From the NCBI GenBank assembly GCA_029747015.1, contig JAKOGI010001343.1, forward strand, positions 62,001 to 126,000: DNA of 64,000 nucleotides, in the 5' to 3' direction. Shown in pieces: positions 46,001 to 57,537 of this stretch; the stretch's first letter is position 1; every line of letters begins with the position of its first letter. Made by a program: the position numbers and the translations under genes. Source of the stretch: Carnegiea gigantea. Taxonomy: Eukaryota > Streptophyta > Magnoliopsida > Caryophyllales > Cactaceae. Below the pieces are notes generated by a model. It did not search any database. It was not told where the DNA came from and worked only from the letters and a program-made list of their open reading frames with translations.

Positions 46001-49000
46001 ATAATAACCATGGCCTGGCATGTAACGAACATGGCCCCGCGGGCCCTAGCCCCTAAGGAACGGCAGCTATACTTGCTAAGATTTCTATTTTCAATATTAA
46101 TTTTACGTCTTAGAAAACCAGCAGGTTTCTTGACCTGTTTCCAATTTTTTTCAAAAAAAAAAAACAAACATTATTCTTTTTCTCTTGGAAAACCCTAAAA
46201 AGCTAGTTGGCTTCTTGATAAGGGGTCTACAGTAGGAAGAAAAGGAAAGGAAAATTAAAAAATCCACTATAGGGGCTATGAAAATATGCCTATATGAGAA
46301 CCAGTAAAAGGTTCAGTCAGAAGTTCTCACTTAGAGGCCTATATAGCTCAGCTCATCAAGTGGGACAAGGCACAGTTGTTTCATATTCTTTAGCTTGGAC
46401 AGGATGTTAAATTCAAATGCTTGCTTGGCCTGGTCATCCCAGAGTTATCAAAAATAACATGACAATAAATTTATTAAAAAAAAAAAAAAAACAGTGAAGG
46501 AAAGAACGTTGTATGAAAGGGAAAGGGAACAGTACACTAACCACACATCAAACGACAATGGGAACACAAGGGAATGCATGGGAAGCATGTTAGGAGTCAG
46601 CTTCCAGATTACAACATAGAAAGAGAGATTTGGACGATAAGGTATCCAGAAGTCTAATGCAGAGCAACTTGAATGTCCACACCAGCTTGATAGTTGGTGC
46701 GGCAAATCCCAGTTGACCACCCTATGGTGGTCAAACTAAAAACAGGTATATGATCCTGAGAACTTGTAAAACTTGTTTAAGAAGATATAAACCGAACAAA
46801 AGCCCTATCTTCCCAAAAAAACTATGCATTTCAAACTAAAGGTTGTTGGGATAAAATCAATTAGAAACCAGAGAGCATACAAAATAAACCAAAAACCATA
46901 ATAGGCTGACCTAGTTTGCCAGTCACCTGACAACAAGGTTTTGATTCACATGCCAAAGGATAAAGCAGGAAAACTTGAGGCTTAAGTAGGCAACAAGTAA
47001 AACAGAAAAAGCAAGGAAAGGGGAAAAAAAAAAAAAAGCAACAACAGCAAAAGGAGTAATACCGGAGCAGAATCCTTCTTTGACGGTTTGTCTGTTTCAG
47101 GGCCATTGGCATTCTTTAAGCCCTTGGCCATATCCTTTGCTTTTTCATCCGCTTTCGTACATTTGGTACCTTCTTTTGATTTTGAGTTCGATTCTGCCAG
47201 AGCTGCACTTTTAGCTACCTGCAAAATAGTTCAGAAAAAAGCATATAAAGACCTATTCTTCTTTATTTGCACCCAGAGATAACTGACGATATACATGATA
47301 CAAGCAACAAATTAAAGAAAGTAATTAGCAAGGCTGTCAACACCAGAATAGAAAAGACCCACTTATTGCACACTGTGCTGTGCTCGAGCAGTTAACAAGC
47401 AGGTAATTGCATTAACAATGCCACCAAAGCAACAACCCACATAATTTACACAGAATTCTAGTGTCACTGCCGAAAAGAAAATAAATCCCAGTACATAATT
47501 TCAGTGCATAACCCAACATTGATGACCAGTACACCATGCACCCAAAGCATGCCCCTTCCTGAAATACAAACAATAAGCTAAAGGGTGGGGCTAAGATCCT
47601 TATAAAAGAAATCCAGGAACTCCTTGCACATCTGAAATCAATTAAGAGTATACAAAAACCATGGCAAAGGGCTGGAAGATACTTTTTTGTTACAATGTTC
47701 CTCGCAGTGCCCTTCAAACCACATCAATCCCACCACAAAGAAAATAAAATTTAAATCTGTGAAAAACAAATATCCACATACACACAAACAAAAAGCATAG
47801 GAAGAAGCAGACAAATCAGATGAAATTCCAAAATCACAATATTAAGGTAATACTCTTAATTCATGCCTCAAGGATAGAAACCCCATGCAAATGAAGTTGA
47901 TCTGAACACATAAAAAGTTCATATGAAACAGCCTGACTGAAGATGGTCACCGGCGATATTAGAAGTAGTCATAATGATATGCATGTGGATCTGAAATGAA
48001 TTAAGAGCATACAAAAACCATGGCAAAGGGCTAGAAGATACTTTCTTGTTCCAATGTTCCTCGCAGTGCCCTTCAAACCACATCAATCCCACCACAAAGA
48101 AAATAAATTTTAAATCTGTGAAAACCAAATATCCACATACACACAAACAAAGAGCATAGGAAGAACCAGACAAATCAGATGAAATCTCAAAATCACAATA
48201 TCAAGGTAATACTCTTAATTCATGCCTCAAGGATAGAAACCCCATGCAAATGAAGTTGATCTGAACACATAAAAAGTTCATATGAAACAGCCTGACTGAA
48301 GATGGTCACCGGCGATATTAGAAGTAGTCATAATGATATGCATGTGGATCAATACTTGGCATCTTTCGGACAAGAACGACCTTTGCTATTCTTTCTCAAT
48401 TGATGTAGTTGATTTTGTTAATAGTTCTTTTTTGGGATGTAGTTAGCTCCTCTGTAGCCTTGTAGGATTCATTCTTAGCATCCAACTCTGTTGGCTTCTG
48501 TTAAAATATTTCTGCCCTATAAAATATTGATACATGCCATACCACATAACTTTTGCAGGCTTCTAAATTAAAGCAAATGTTTGACATCTAAATCAATGTC
48601 AATACAATATTTCCATCGACAGTTCCATATATTTGTAACTCAACATCAATACCATCTTTATGTTAGCTGACCTGGGGAGGAGTAGATTAACATCACTAAC
48701 CTGAGGTTCAAATCTGGCCTTCTCAATAGGAATTTTCGCCAATACATCTCCAAAATCCTCCTTGTTCTGCAAACAGGGACGTAGGACAGTGTGTGAAGAG
48801 CTAAGTTAATAAAATATAATTGAATCCTGCTCTATCAAGTGTCAAATATATAAGGAGGCGATCATAGATAACAGGCCAATGAAGGCAAAACAGCAAAACT
48901 TCTTTCCACAGTGCAGATGCAGAATGCATCTCGTAAAGCCAAATAAAGAAGCCTAATATGAAAGACAAGTGGCTCAAGACTTCTTCTTTTTGGGAAGGAG

Positions 49001-51898
49001 GCTTTTTATTCCTCTTCGGTTGAAATTGTCGATTTTAAGGATAGCCTTTTCTTGGGGTTGTAATTAGCTTTTGTGGATCCTCTTTCAGCATCCTCTCTTG
49101 TACCTATCCTCTCTCTTTAATGGTAAGTATTATCCGTTCCTTATCAAAAAAACATTTGCATACCTGAACATAATCCATCCATCTTAAGACATGTGGGAAC
49201 TTCTGTCGGTCTGATTTTGACATAGCAATCTGGAAGAAGGAAATGAAACACAATATTTCACTCAATACCAAGAAATTTACCATTGAAAAATTTTCACAAT
49301 ACTATAGATGAGTTTATCATAATAAAAGAAACACAGAAGCTGCATCCGTTCTCTGTGTTGAGTTTGGGTTCATGTGGTATGAACTGGTAAAAGCAGGGGA
49401 AGCGAGATAAATATATATCTTCACTCGACCAAAAGCAAAAACTCCGATCCTCAGTGCAGGGGCTAGATTTGTTAGGCAGAGCATCAGAACTATTGCCAAC
49501 ATTTTTCCCTTCTTTCCAACAAACAATCATACAGGAAGGATAAGGAGATAAGAATCCTACGTGAAAGAGAAGAAATAGCGAGCAGACCAAAGCAGAGAAG
49601 AGTAACAGGAGCATCAGTCAGATCGTAAGCACCAGTCAATGCTTCCACGAATAAGCATTTCCAGAATCCTTATTTCCGGACGCTACACAATGTATTCCAT
49701 ATGACACCTTTAACATAATTAATCACTCATATACGCAACTCTCTCGCATTCCCCAACCCAAAAAAAGAAAAGAAAAGAAAAGAAAAGAAAAAGCAGCAGC
49801 TAGAAACCTCAATCATCTTTGTCATTAACTAGCATCCAAGACAGCAAGAATCAGTATTCATCTTTAGATGTCATAAATGCATGATAATTCAGTCAATCGC
49901 CCAGCTTGCTGGCACCTTCCATCCTAAGAAGCACGGACACTCTCCACGGCTTCATGCATCCATGTCTGACATGTGTCGGACACCGTCACTCTTGGGCACT
50001 CTTCAGACACTCTCAAACACAAGCAAAACATATAAACAATATGAAGAAATTAGGTTATGCTATTGATAGTTGTAGAATACACATATTGTGAACAATTTGC
50101 TATTGTTCTCATCCAAACATCACCCTCTCAAAGATAAAGACATAAAACAAATTATAAACGCATAGATAAAAGAATAAATATTTTCTAACCACAACGTGTC
50201 TACTATACGTGTCGTGTCCTACTTTTATGGAAAATCATGTGTCCGCCTATCAGAGTCGTGTCGTATCCGTGTCACATGTTGGCGTCCGTGCTTCTTAGCT
50301 TCCATCAATAAACAGAAGATGTAACTATTTGCATGCTCAAGCAAAAATATAAGCATAAGCTGAGAAACATACCACAGATGAATGGATCACCGCATATACA
50401 ATCACATCAAGTTCTGTAATCCTCAATCCATTTCCCAGTAGAACAGATTTCGGAGCCAACTCTTCATTTAGAATATTAAGGGCCCCAATGCATGCTGTTG
50501 AATCCACAGGGAAATTATTGGCAAATTCCATCCATTTCAGCACCTGCAAAATGCATTTGGATCCTAGAAAATCTGAGATCATGTCAAGAACATGGTGCAA
50601 AATTGTTCTTTTTGGAACGGTAGGTAGCTAGAACTATTAAGCAGTTGAAGATAACCACTGAATGATCCAAAGGTCATTATCAGGAAAAATTCACCAGAAG
50701 ACACAATAATAGGATGAAGAAACCTCTCTTTCCACAGGATCACACCAGGAAATTAGGCATCCTATTGCCAGCTAGAAATCAACTTAGCTGAGAACAAAAA
50801 TACCCCAGCTGGCCCGCTCCCAGCCCCTGCGCCCAGTGATGAAGATGAAAAGTAAGAGGGGGCCACCTGTCAGTAGGAACACTATGTCATTTGACACCCT
50901 CCACCTGTAACCCCAGATACGAATGGCAAAGCTTAAATGAGCACATGAACACTATTCGAGGAAGCTTCTTTTGAAAAGCAAAAAGCGCACTCAAAGGACA
51001 TGGTTGCCAACGCTAGCGGAAGCGGGTATAAATCACCCCACCTCGGGCATAGATCTCTCAATCAAGACAAAAGAAGTATTAGTAATTCATTTTAGGGTAT
51101 TGTCCACTCCCCTTTGCTGTAACTTCTTCCAAAACATTAATATCTGACCAAAATGGAATATAACCTTTGCTTCTACTGTAGTATGACAATTCTGACTAAA
51201 CCAAGCCTCATTTCCATAGATGTCAATATAAAAACAAGCGACAAGGCAACCAATTACAGTTCATATTTACAGATAGATGTACACACACAAAATCTGGCAG
51301 CAGAGATCGGATATTTCAAACATTACTGAACAATTAGACAGTCCAGACTTTAATTGTGCCATCAACAGAGAAGCTCATTTGATGGAACTATTGAACATGT
51401 TCTCAATTAACCCACGTCACACTGAACTACATTGAGCTGAGCAGCAATCAACCAAGTAGTATAGGAACAAATTTCATGGAAAAAAATGAAAAAATAAAAA
51501 CTGGGAATTGGCAACAAGAAAGCCTACATTGCCAAATTCAGACAAAAGTTACCTCTTCATTGCTTAAAAGCGAAGACCCCTTTTCCGATGACTTCAAAAT
51601 GTTAGTGCACAAGCTCTTGATATCAGATTTCTCAACATCACCAGAAAAACCCTTCTGCATTGAAAAATATAAATAAATACAAAAAAAATACCCAGTTAAG
51701 CATTCGATTAAACAAGCTTAAAACCATCTTAAAATGCCAAAAATTCAAAACCCCAGATCAAATTCACATGCATAAACAATCGACATCACACCAAAAGGGT
51801 TGCTAAGAAGTTGATTCGATTCAATGTAAACTTACAGGATCTAAGGAGAGACGTTTACATAGACATGAAACGAGTGCTTGCCTTCTGTCCATAGCCAT
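43090..51898 (-). CDS. AIMP1/Arc1p-like tRNA-binding protein with C-terminal EMAP-II domain, twelve exons
   Basis: Exons (minus): 51,898-51,836, 51,654-51,553, 50,543-50,373, 49,229-49,164, 48,766-48,701, 47,218-47,063, 45,412-45,276, 44,842-44,752, 44,588-44,520, 44,169-44,078, 43,911-43,848, 43,194-43,090. All have GT-AG borders, all phases join, total 1,182 bases, 393 aa. Residues 1-155 form a GST-C-like helical region (WMEFANNFP, LNEELAPKSVLLGNGLRITE). Residues 156-230 are a Lys/Ala/Glu-rich linker. From about 231 (VPVTVLNLQVGLIRKAWKHP) runs an OB-fold tRNA-binding domain with SADSLLVEEIDVGEP, RQVVSGLAKY and RLVVLITNVKPGKLR, followed by the EMAP-II C-terminal half ending GIPFMTSAGPCTSSIPKATIK. 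Family members bind tRNA and deliver it to aminoacyl-tRNA synthetases (Arc1p in yeast, AIMP1/p43 in animals). A cytosolic location is expected; no transit peptide is visible. Context is unremarkable and the introns hold repeats. Confidence 0.95.
45006..45072. repeat. Homopolymer tracts in an AIMP1-like intron
   Basis: A run of ten or more G at about 45,012-45,022 and a T run near 45,058-45,066. Simple sequence, and likely error-prone in assembly. Confidence 0.8.
47632..48349. repeat. Tandem direct duplication, 2 x 359 bp, in an AIMP1-like intron
   Basis: Copy 1 is 47,632-47,990 and copy 2 47,991-48,349. They begin CTGAAATCAATTAAGAG / CTGAAATGAATTAAGAG and end GATATGCATGTGGAT. Only about a dozen differences by eye, so the event is recent. 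It lies in the intron between the exons at 48,701-48,766 and 47,063-47,218. No coding frame is shared. Confidence 0.93.
49758..49792. repeat. (AAAAG)n microsatellite in an AIMP1-like intron
   Basis: Five AAAAG-type units in a row followed by AAAGCAGCAGC. Confidence 0.9.
49916..50306. mobile_element. TIR element, 375 bp, with 8-bp target duplications
   Basis: Body 49,924-50,298. It starts CTAAGAAGCACGGACACTC and ends GTCCGTGCTTCTTAG, a perfect 15-bp inverted repeat. CTTCCATC flanks both sides (49,916-49,923 and 50,299-50,306). An 8-bp duplication fits hAT; a 9-bp duplication with one mismatch would fit Mutator. The interior is rich in GTGTC / GACAC words. Non-autonomous, located in an AIMP1-like intron. 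Confidence 0.88.
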
Positions 51899-52300
51899 TT
51901 CCCAGCAGCACCGTTTCCTTCTGCAATTCTCTCCCCTCACTCCCGACGCTCGTGTTGTACTGGTGTTTCTGGTAGGGTTTACGTTTGTTAGCCTGTGAAT
52001 TTTGCAGTTTCATTTTTCAGCAGAATTTTGTCTGGGCCGAACCTATCAGAGACATTAGGGTTTGGATCCGTGAAGACTATTGGACTAAGAACACTTTAAC
52101 TTGGTCGTGGCCAGTGAGTTTCTCCAAAATATGGACTTGTTCTAAAGTTTTAATTGCCCCAATTTTACTCGATGTGATTATGATAAATTGATCATGCTAA
52201 TATTCGGCAACAGTATTTGAATAGTATTTAATATTTTGACTAAATTAATATACAAATATATCAATTTTTAGTATTCAGTAATCTAATGTTCACACTAGCA
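51899..52300. promoter_or_regulatory. Upstream region of the AIMP1-like gene
   Basis: Should hold the 5' UTR and core promoter on the minus strand. No clear TATA box could be fixed. The 68-codon plus-strand frame at 51,985 is not supported. Confidence 0.4.
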
Positions 52301-52781
52301 TTTCAAGGATTCAAAAATAGCATTTCATATGTGTTGACTAAAAAATAACCCTTGAAAATTATCTATATCAGTTTGTGCCAAAAATACGATATTTTTATAA
52401 TACCTTTATACCTAATTCATGCTCGTAATAATAGTTACTTTTATATTTTTATTTAATTTTATTTTGTTTTGTAGGTATTGAATAATTCGGAAAATAATAC
52501 GGGAAAAAGATGAAGAAATGCCGAAAATGAGGAATTGGGCCAAATTGACTAAAACCCGACCAAAATTCCTTAGCCCATTACCTTTTATAATCCAAATGAA
52601 AAGAAAAGGAAACTTAAATAAAAACACCAGCCCCTCACGCGTATGGCACGTGCTCTTTCCCCTTCCCTTAGTTCACTTTCTCTCTCCTCTCTCAGTCCCT
52701 AGACCCAGAACAGCAAAACCCAAACTTCACCCCATTTCTCCTTCTCTCTCCTCTCGGGCTCCCACACAAAAGCCAGAAACC

Positions 52782-52786
52782 CCGAG
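52782..52786. repeat. Target-site duplication of the 4.7-kb solo LTR, left
   Basis: CCGAG, matched at 57,533-57,537. Confidence 0.65.
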
Positions 52787-54732
52787 TCTAATACCCGCGT
52801 ATTTTTACTTTTCATTAAGCTGCTTGTGACGTTCTTTTTACGTTATAAAAATCGTATTTTATTAACGATCTGAGTTAAATTATTTTCGATGTGCCTATGT
52901 GAGCGTTAATTTTATTTAAAAGCATATCCTTATCACCATTAATATCTTTATTACTAGTAGTTAAAAAAAATATTTCAATGATTTTTAATAAGCGTTATTA
53001 ACAGTTATTAATGAGTACTAATTCAAATAGGAACCCGAATATGATTAGGTTGTCAACCTCAGAAGTGGTTCGATGTTTATTAAATCGAACTTAGATATTT
53101 TTAGAAATGAGTAATCGATAAAAGGTCATGTTTTCAATTTTGGGTTTAGAATTCAAGTTATAAATTAGACTAGCGGTGCGAAATATCGAACAGCTTGGAA
53201 CAAAAATAAAAAGAAAGAGAGAGGGAGGGGCATTTTAATAATTCTGCGCGAGACCCCCCCTCTCCTTCTTCTTCCTTCACGCGAGCCCCCTTCGACATTC
53301 TCTCTCTTCTCTCTGTTCTGCCCGTCTTCTTCCTCCTCCTCATCCCCCACCATGAATGCGGCCAAGAGAGCTCGAAAATCCTTGATTTTTCATCAACCCA
53401 ACTCCAAATCCCCCTCATTTAGCTTTCCCCACCAACGAACGAACCTCTGGAGCGAAATCTGAGCACAAATGGAGAAGAACCACCATGTTTTCAGCGGTTC
53501 TGGACGGCGATTCGAAGCCCTAACACTTGTCAAAACTCATCCATCCAATTTAGCTTTTAGTTGCTTCGAAAGCACTATAAATTGGGGGTGATTCGAGGCA
53601 CCAGATATCCACTACAAATTCAAGCTAGTGGATGAAGTTTGGGTCAGACTTGGGGTTCGAATTTCATGAGTTTGGGCATGGTTTGGGTGCTGTGCGTGAG
53701 CTAGGGAGCATAAGTCGGGAATTAGAGTGGTTCGAACACAAAGTCAAGCCAGTCAACCCTTCAAACGAACACCTAGCTCGAAATCGAGGTGGAGATTTCT
53801 TTACTCCTAATTATTACTATTTTCAATGATTTTAATCAAATTTAGTTAGTGTATGTCGACTCTGAGCTTGGAAATCAGTTTGGGTGAATTAGAATCGATA
53901 TTGAGAAATTACAAGCATGATGCAGATTTTGGGTTAGATTGCATCTTGATTTGATGCATGGTTGAATGAATCGATTAGTTGAAGATTTCGGAATAAATAG
54001 AATGTGTTGTAGGACTGTTATAGTAGCAGTTTATCACACTTGAATCCTGTTTTGAAGACTAAAGAGGCTAACTAAGTAATTGATATAATGGTGGAGTAAA
54101 CTGAATTGCGTCTAAGGATTATGGCTAAATCAGTTTGTGCATGATTAATAGTTTATTCGTAGTAATTACAATGAAATATTATGCCTATGGATATTGGTTT
54201 GCGAATTAGAAAGTAAATATTGCTTTGGAGTTTCTATTTGCATCAGTTAAGTATACGTTAAACTCTATGTTGGTTAATAAGCATGAATGTTACACCAATA
54301 TATGATCGTTCTATGTATTATTGGTTTGTGCATGTCAACATTGATCCGAGCTTGGTAGTTGGATGGTTTGAGGTAGAACTAATGAGAAATTTGAGGTTCT
54401 TGTGGTCGGTATTGTGTAAGAAGGGAGCCTGGGTTGTGAATTGCTGCAATCGTGTGGATTGCGAGGTTATGTGTGGCTTATTGAGTAGATTCTGCCAAGT
54501 TGTGCTATGAAGTGTGTGAATGTGCTACGTGTGAACCCTTTTCTCCCAATGTGCTACGTGACACTATATGACCAATTCTTGAAATTTTAGACATCTTTTA
54601 AAAGAAGGGTCGTTTAGAAAGCTTGTTTTCATGATTGCGAATGCTTTTGAATACTTATCAATTGCCTGATAGTTTATGAAGATGTTTGTAGCCTAAAAGA
54701 AATCCTAAATCGTTGAACTATTCAATGAGTGA

Positions 54733-54914
54733 CTCGACTGAATAGTCGATAGGTTTAGGAAGTTTAAAAGCGAACCAAAAGTGAGTTCGAAAATATTTTA
54801 AGGCGTTGGTTTGTAAGTAACTTCTCGACTGAACAGTCGATAGGTTTAGGAAGTTTAAAAGCGAACCAAAAATGAGTTCAAAAATATTTTAAGGCGTTGG
54901 ATTGTATATAACTT
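54733..54914 (+). repeat. Tandem duplication, 2 x 91 bp
   Basis: Units at 54,733 and 54,824, each starting CTCGACTGAAYAGTCGATAG (itself a small palindrome) and continuing GTTTAGGAAGTTTAAAAGCG. About 95% identical by eye. Confidence 0.9.
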
Positions 54915-55296
54915 CTCCTTATATTTAAAAGGATTTAAACGATCTGAAAAAGGGCGTCTTAAAGTATTAAGTATGAAATTTTAGCTTGAATTGTGTGCTA
55001 GCTGCTTGTTTAAGTTTCGATTGAGTTTCGAGTTACGAGCTAATAAAATCATTACGATTTTAAAAAGCATTTATGTTGAAAAATTATGAAGAAACCTTGT
55101 TTGAATCATCAGCAAGCCAAGTATTCCAAGTTTTGAAGAGTCGCAAGTTGAGAATGATTTAAAGTTTTAATTTGCTTAAGCACCCTTCTTTTAGTATAAA
55201 AAGGATTTCAAACAAACTAAAATTGGGAACTGAATGAGTTCAGTACAAAACTTAATTTGAGTTATATGCTAGTTTGAATGAGTTTATTACTTTAAG

Positions 55297-55480
55297 TTTC
55301 AATAAGCTTTAATTACGAATCTAGTTTGATTATTACTTTATGTTTCAATAACCTTCAATTACGAATCTAGTTTTATTATTACTTTATGTTTTAATAAGCT
55401 TCAATTACGAATCTAGTTTGATTATTACTTTATATTTCAATAAGCTTCAATTACGAATCTAATTTGAATTAAACGCTAAC
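55297..55480 (+). repeat. Tandem array, four units of 46 bp
   Basis: Unit words: TTTCAATAAGCTTTAATTAC, GAATCTAGTTTGATTATTAC, TTTATG. Diverged slightly between copies. Confidence 0.88.
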
Positions 55481-55507
55481 TAAGTACCTTAAATTCCAAA
55501 TGAGTTT

Positions 55508-55800
55508 CGATTTACGAGTTAGCAAACTTATTACGTTTATAAGAAGCTTTTAAGTTAAAAACAAAGTCATTTTATGTGTTAGCAAACTTATTACATTTAT
55601 AAGAAGCTTTTAAGTTAAAAACGAAGTCGATTTACGAGTTAGCAAACTTGTTATTTTTATAAAAAGTTTTTAAGTTAAAAACGAAGTCGATTTACGCGTT
55701 AGCAAACTTATTTCATTTATAAGAAGTTTTTCAGTTAAAAATGAGGTCGATTTACGAGTTAGCAGACTTATGACGTTTAGAAGAAGTTTTTAATTAAAAA
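55508..55800 (+). repeat. Tandem array, five units of exactly 60 bp
   Basis: Units start at 55,508, 55,568, 55,628, 55,688 and 55,748 with CGATTTACGAGTTAGCAAAC or close variants and end in TTTTTAAGTTAAAAACGAAG. Confidence 0.92.
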
Positions 55801-55914
55801 TGAATGAACTATAAACATTTCAAAAGGTTATGGTCGTTTTGTTAAAAAGTAAGATTTTAGCGAAGTAAGCAACTGGAAAAGAGAAATGAAATATGTTTTA
55901 AAGGCTAAGAAAGT

Positions 55915-56165
55915 GCTAGGCGATTGGACAGACCTTGAGGGTGGGAACTGGACGTAAAGATGGCGTGAACTGTTTCCCCCAAAGGTAATGTTGGGAGTTG
56001 GATGCAAAGATGGCGGGAGCTGTTCCCGAGAACTGGAGTCAAGGTATAACTATCTTGGTGTGAGATGTTCCTCAGATATATTATGATGTGTGACGCATAA
56101 GAAAACCTTGAAGGGAACTGGACTCAAGATACGACTATCTTGGTGTGAGCTGTTGCCCCATAGAG
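55915..56165 (+). repeat. Diverged GGAACTGGA / TGTGAGCTGTT repeat block
   Basis: About four irregular units: GGGAACTGGACGTAAAGATG, GGGAGTTGGATGCAAAGATG, GAACTGGAGTCAAGGTATAA, GGAACTGGACTCAAGATACG, each followed by a G(T/C)GAGCTGTT-like end. Confidence 0.7.
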
Positions 56166-57532
56166 GACAATATCGAAGTTAGAATTGCTCTGCTAAGACG
56201 CGTTTGGGCCAAAATGTTAAGTACATATATCCCAGGGATAACGTGATTTGTGAGTGATGATCTCACTTAGGGAAAGTATAGATCTCCCCTAGCCAGCACA
56301 ATAAAATGTTTTTATGCTATGAGTAAGTTCCTAATAAATAGGAAATTGGCATTTTACCATTTTAAGCATTTCAGAAAAAGGGCCATTACTTAGCCGTATT
56401 AAATTAGATTTGACATGCTTATAAGGGTCATTAGAGGACCATTACGAAAGAAGTTCTTTTAAAGAATAAGAGCCTCAAGAGGCCAGTAAAGTATTTTTAA
56501 GAAAAGAAAAAAAGCTTTCAAATGTACATATCCTGAACATATTTTATGATCGTGTCTCCAAGTATAGTTAAATAAATTTTCAAATAAAGCATGGTTACAT
56601 TCTAATAATGCATCGTACATTCAAGCTTTTCAATGTGCATATTCTAAGAAAGAATGTTTCTTGCCAAGTCTTTCTTACCAGTTTGGATGTTTCGAGAACT
56701 TTTAGAAAGAATTATAGGCTTTAAAGAAGTCGGCGTGAATTATAATTTATTCTTGGAATATATCGAGAGTCACTGTATTTTCAAAAGTAGGTTTGAAACT
56801 TTCATACTTACTTTTTGTGCTTACTTGTTTACGTGCTTGAATGCTTGTTAGAAAGGAAGATTGGTCATTAAGAGCCTAGGAATGAGTTGAGGGACTAGCA
56901 TGAAGTATATGGGTGGTAATCTTTCTTGGGGATTATGATTGCCTAATATGATAGTAGTATACAAATACGTGATATGTGACTATTATTGGTATTATTGCTT
57001 ACAAATGATTTTAGTTTTTAAGGAGTAGGGGAATTCTCACTGAGCGTGTGGTTGCTCATCCCTTTACTTATTCTCTTTTCCAAGTTTAGTTTGAGTAGGT
57101 ATAAAAGATATTTTGAAGTTATTTTGATACCGACCTATGAGAAGTCTTTTGCCAGCTTTGCAAGTGTTCGATGCCTACCATGTTGTAAATATTTAAGTTA
57201 ATTGTTATATGTGAAAGCACGTAGTCAGCTCTGCATCTGTATGTGTATTACTTTAATCCTTGTGTTAGTTGTTTGATTATGAGTAATCCCGGGCGAGTGG
57301 CCCGAGGGATTGAATTTGGGTTATTTTAGCACATGTTATACCTTATTACCAGCTTACAGGTACCCTTAGTTGAGTTAAGACCCTAAAATGTTGCTCAAAT
57401 AGGGAAAACTCTTACAGTTTTATTTTAAAATGACTATCTAAATCCTAATCCAAACTCTCGATCTTCAAAAGCCTTAGGGACTTCCTTCTAGGGAGTCCTG
57501 GCGGTGTGACCCCTCCTTGGGGGGGCGTTACA

Positions 57533-57537
57533 CCGAG
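57533..57537. repeat. Target-site duplication of the 4.7-kb solo LTR, right
   Basis: CCGAG, as at 52,782-52,786. Confidence 0.65.

Larger units (their letters stand above)
52787..57532 (+). mobile_element. Probable solo LTR of 4.7 kb, chromovirus-like termini
   Basis: Begins TCTAATACCCGCG (a decayed TGTAAYRCCCGCG) and ends GGGGGGGCGTTACA. The ends are thus inverted relatives of the TGTAACGCCC...GGGCGTTACA type seen in Tekay/Del chromoviruses. CCGAG flanks both sides. No internal domain, PBS or polypurine tract is present, so it reads as one very long LTR left by recombination. It holds three tandem arrays (91, 46 and 60 bp periods) and a GGAACTGGA...TGTGAGCTGTT repeat block. The small frames inside (53,632, 54,283, 56,654) are not genes. 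A non-autonomous element other than a solo LTR is possible. Confidence 0.6.

Noticed and set aside
53632..53829. 65-codon frame in the probable solo LTR
   Set aside because: Neighbouring copies of such frames are LTR text with no known domain; lies within a repeat.
56210..56300. tRNA or other structured RNA
   Set aside because: No cloverleaf could be built and the region is inside the probable solo LTR.
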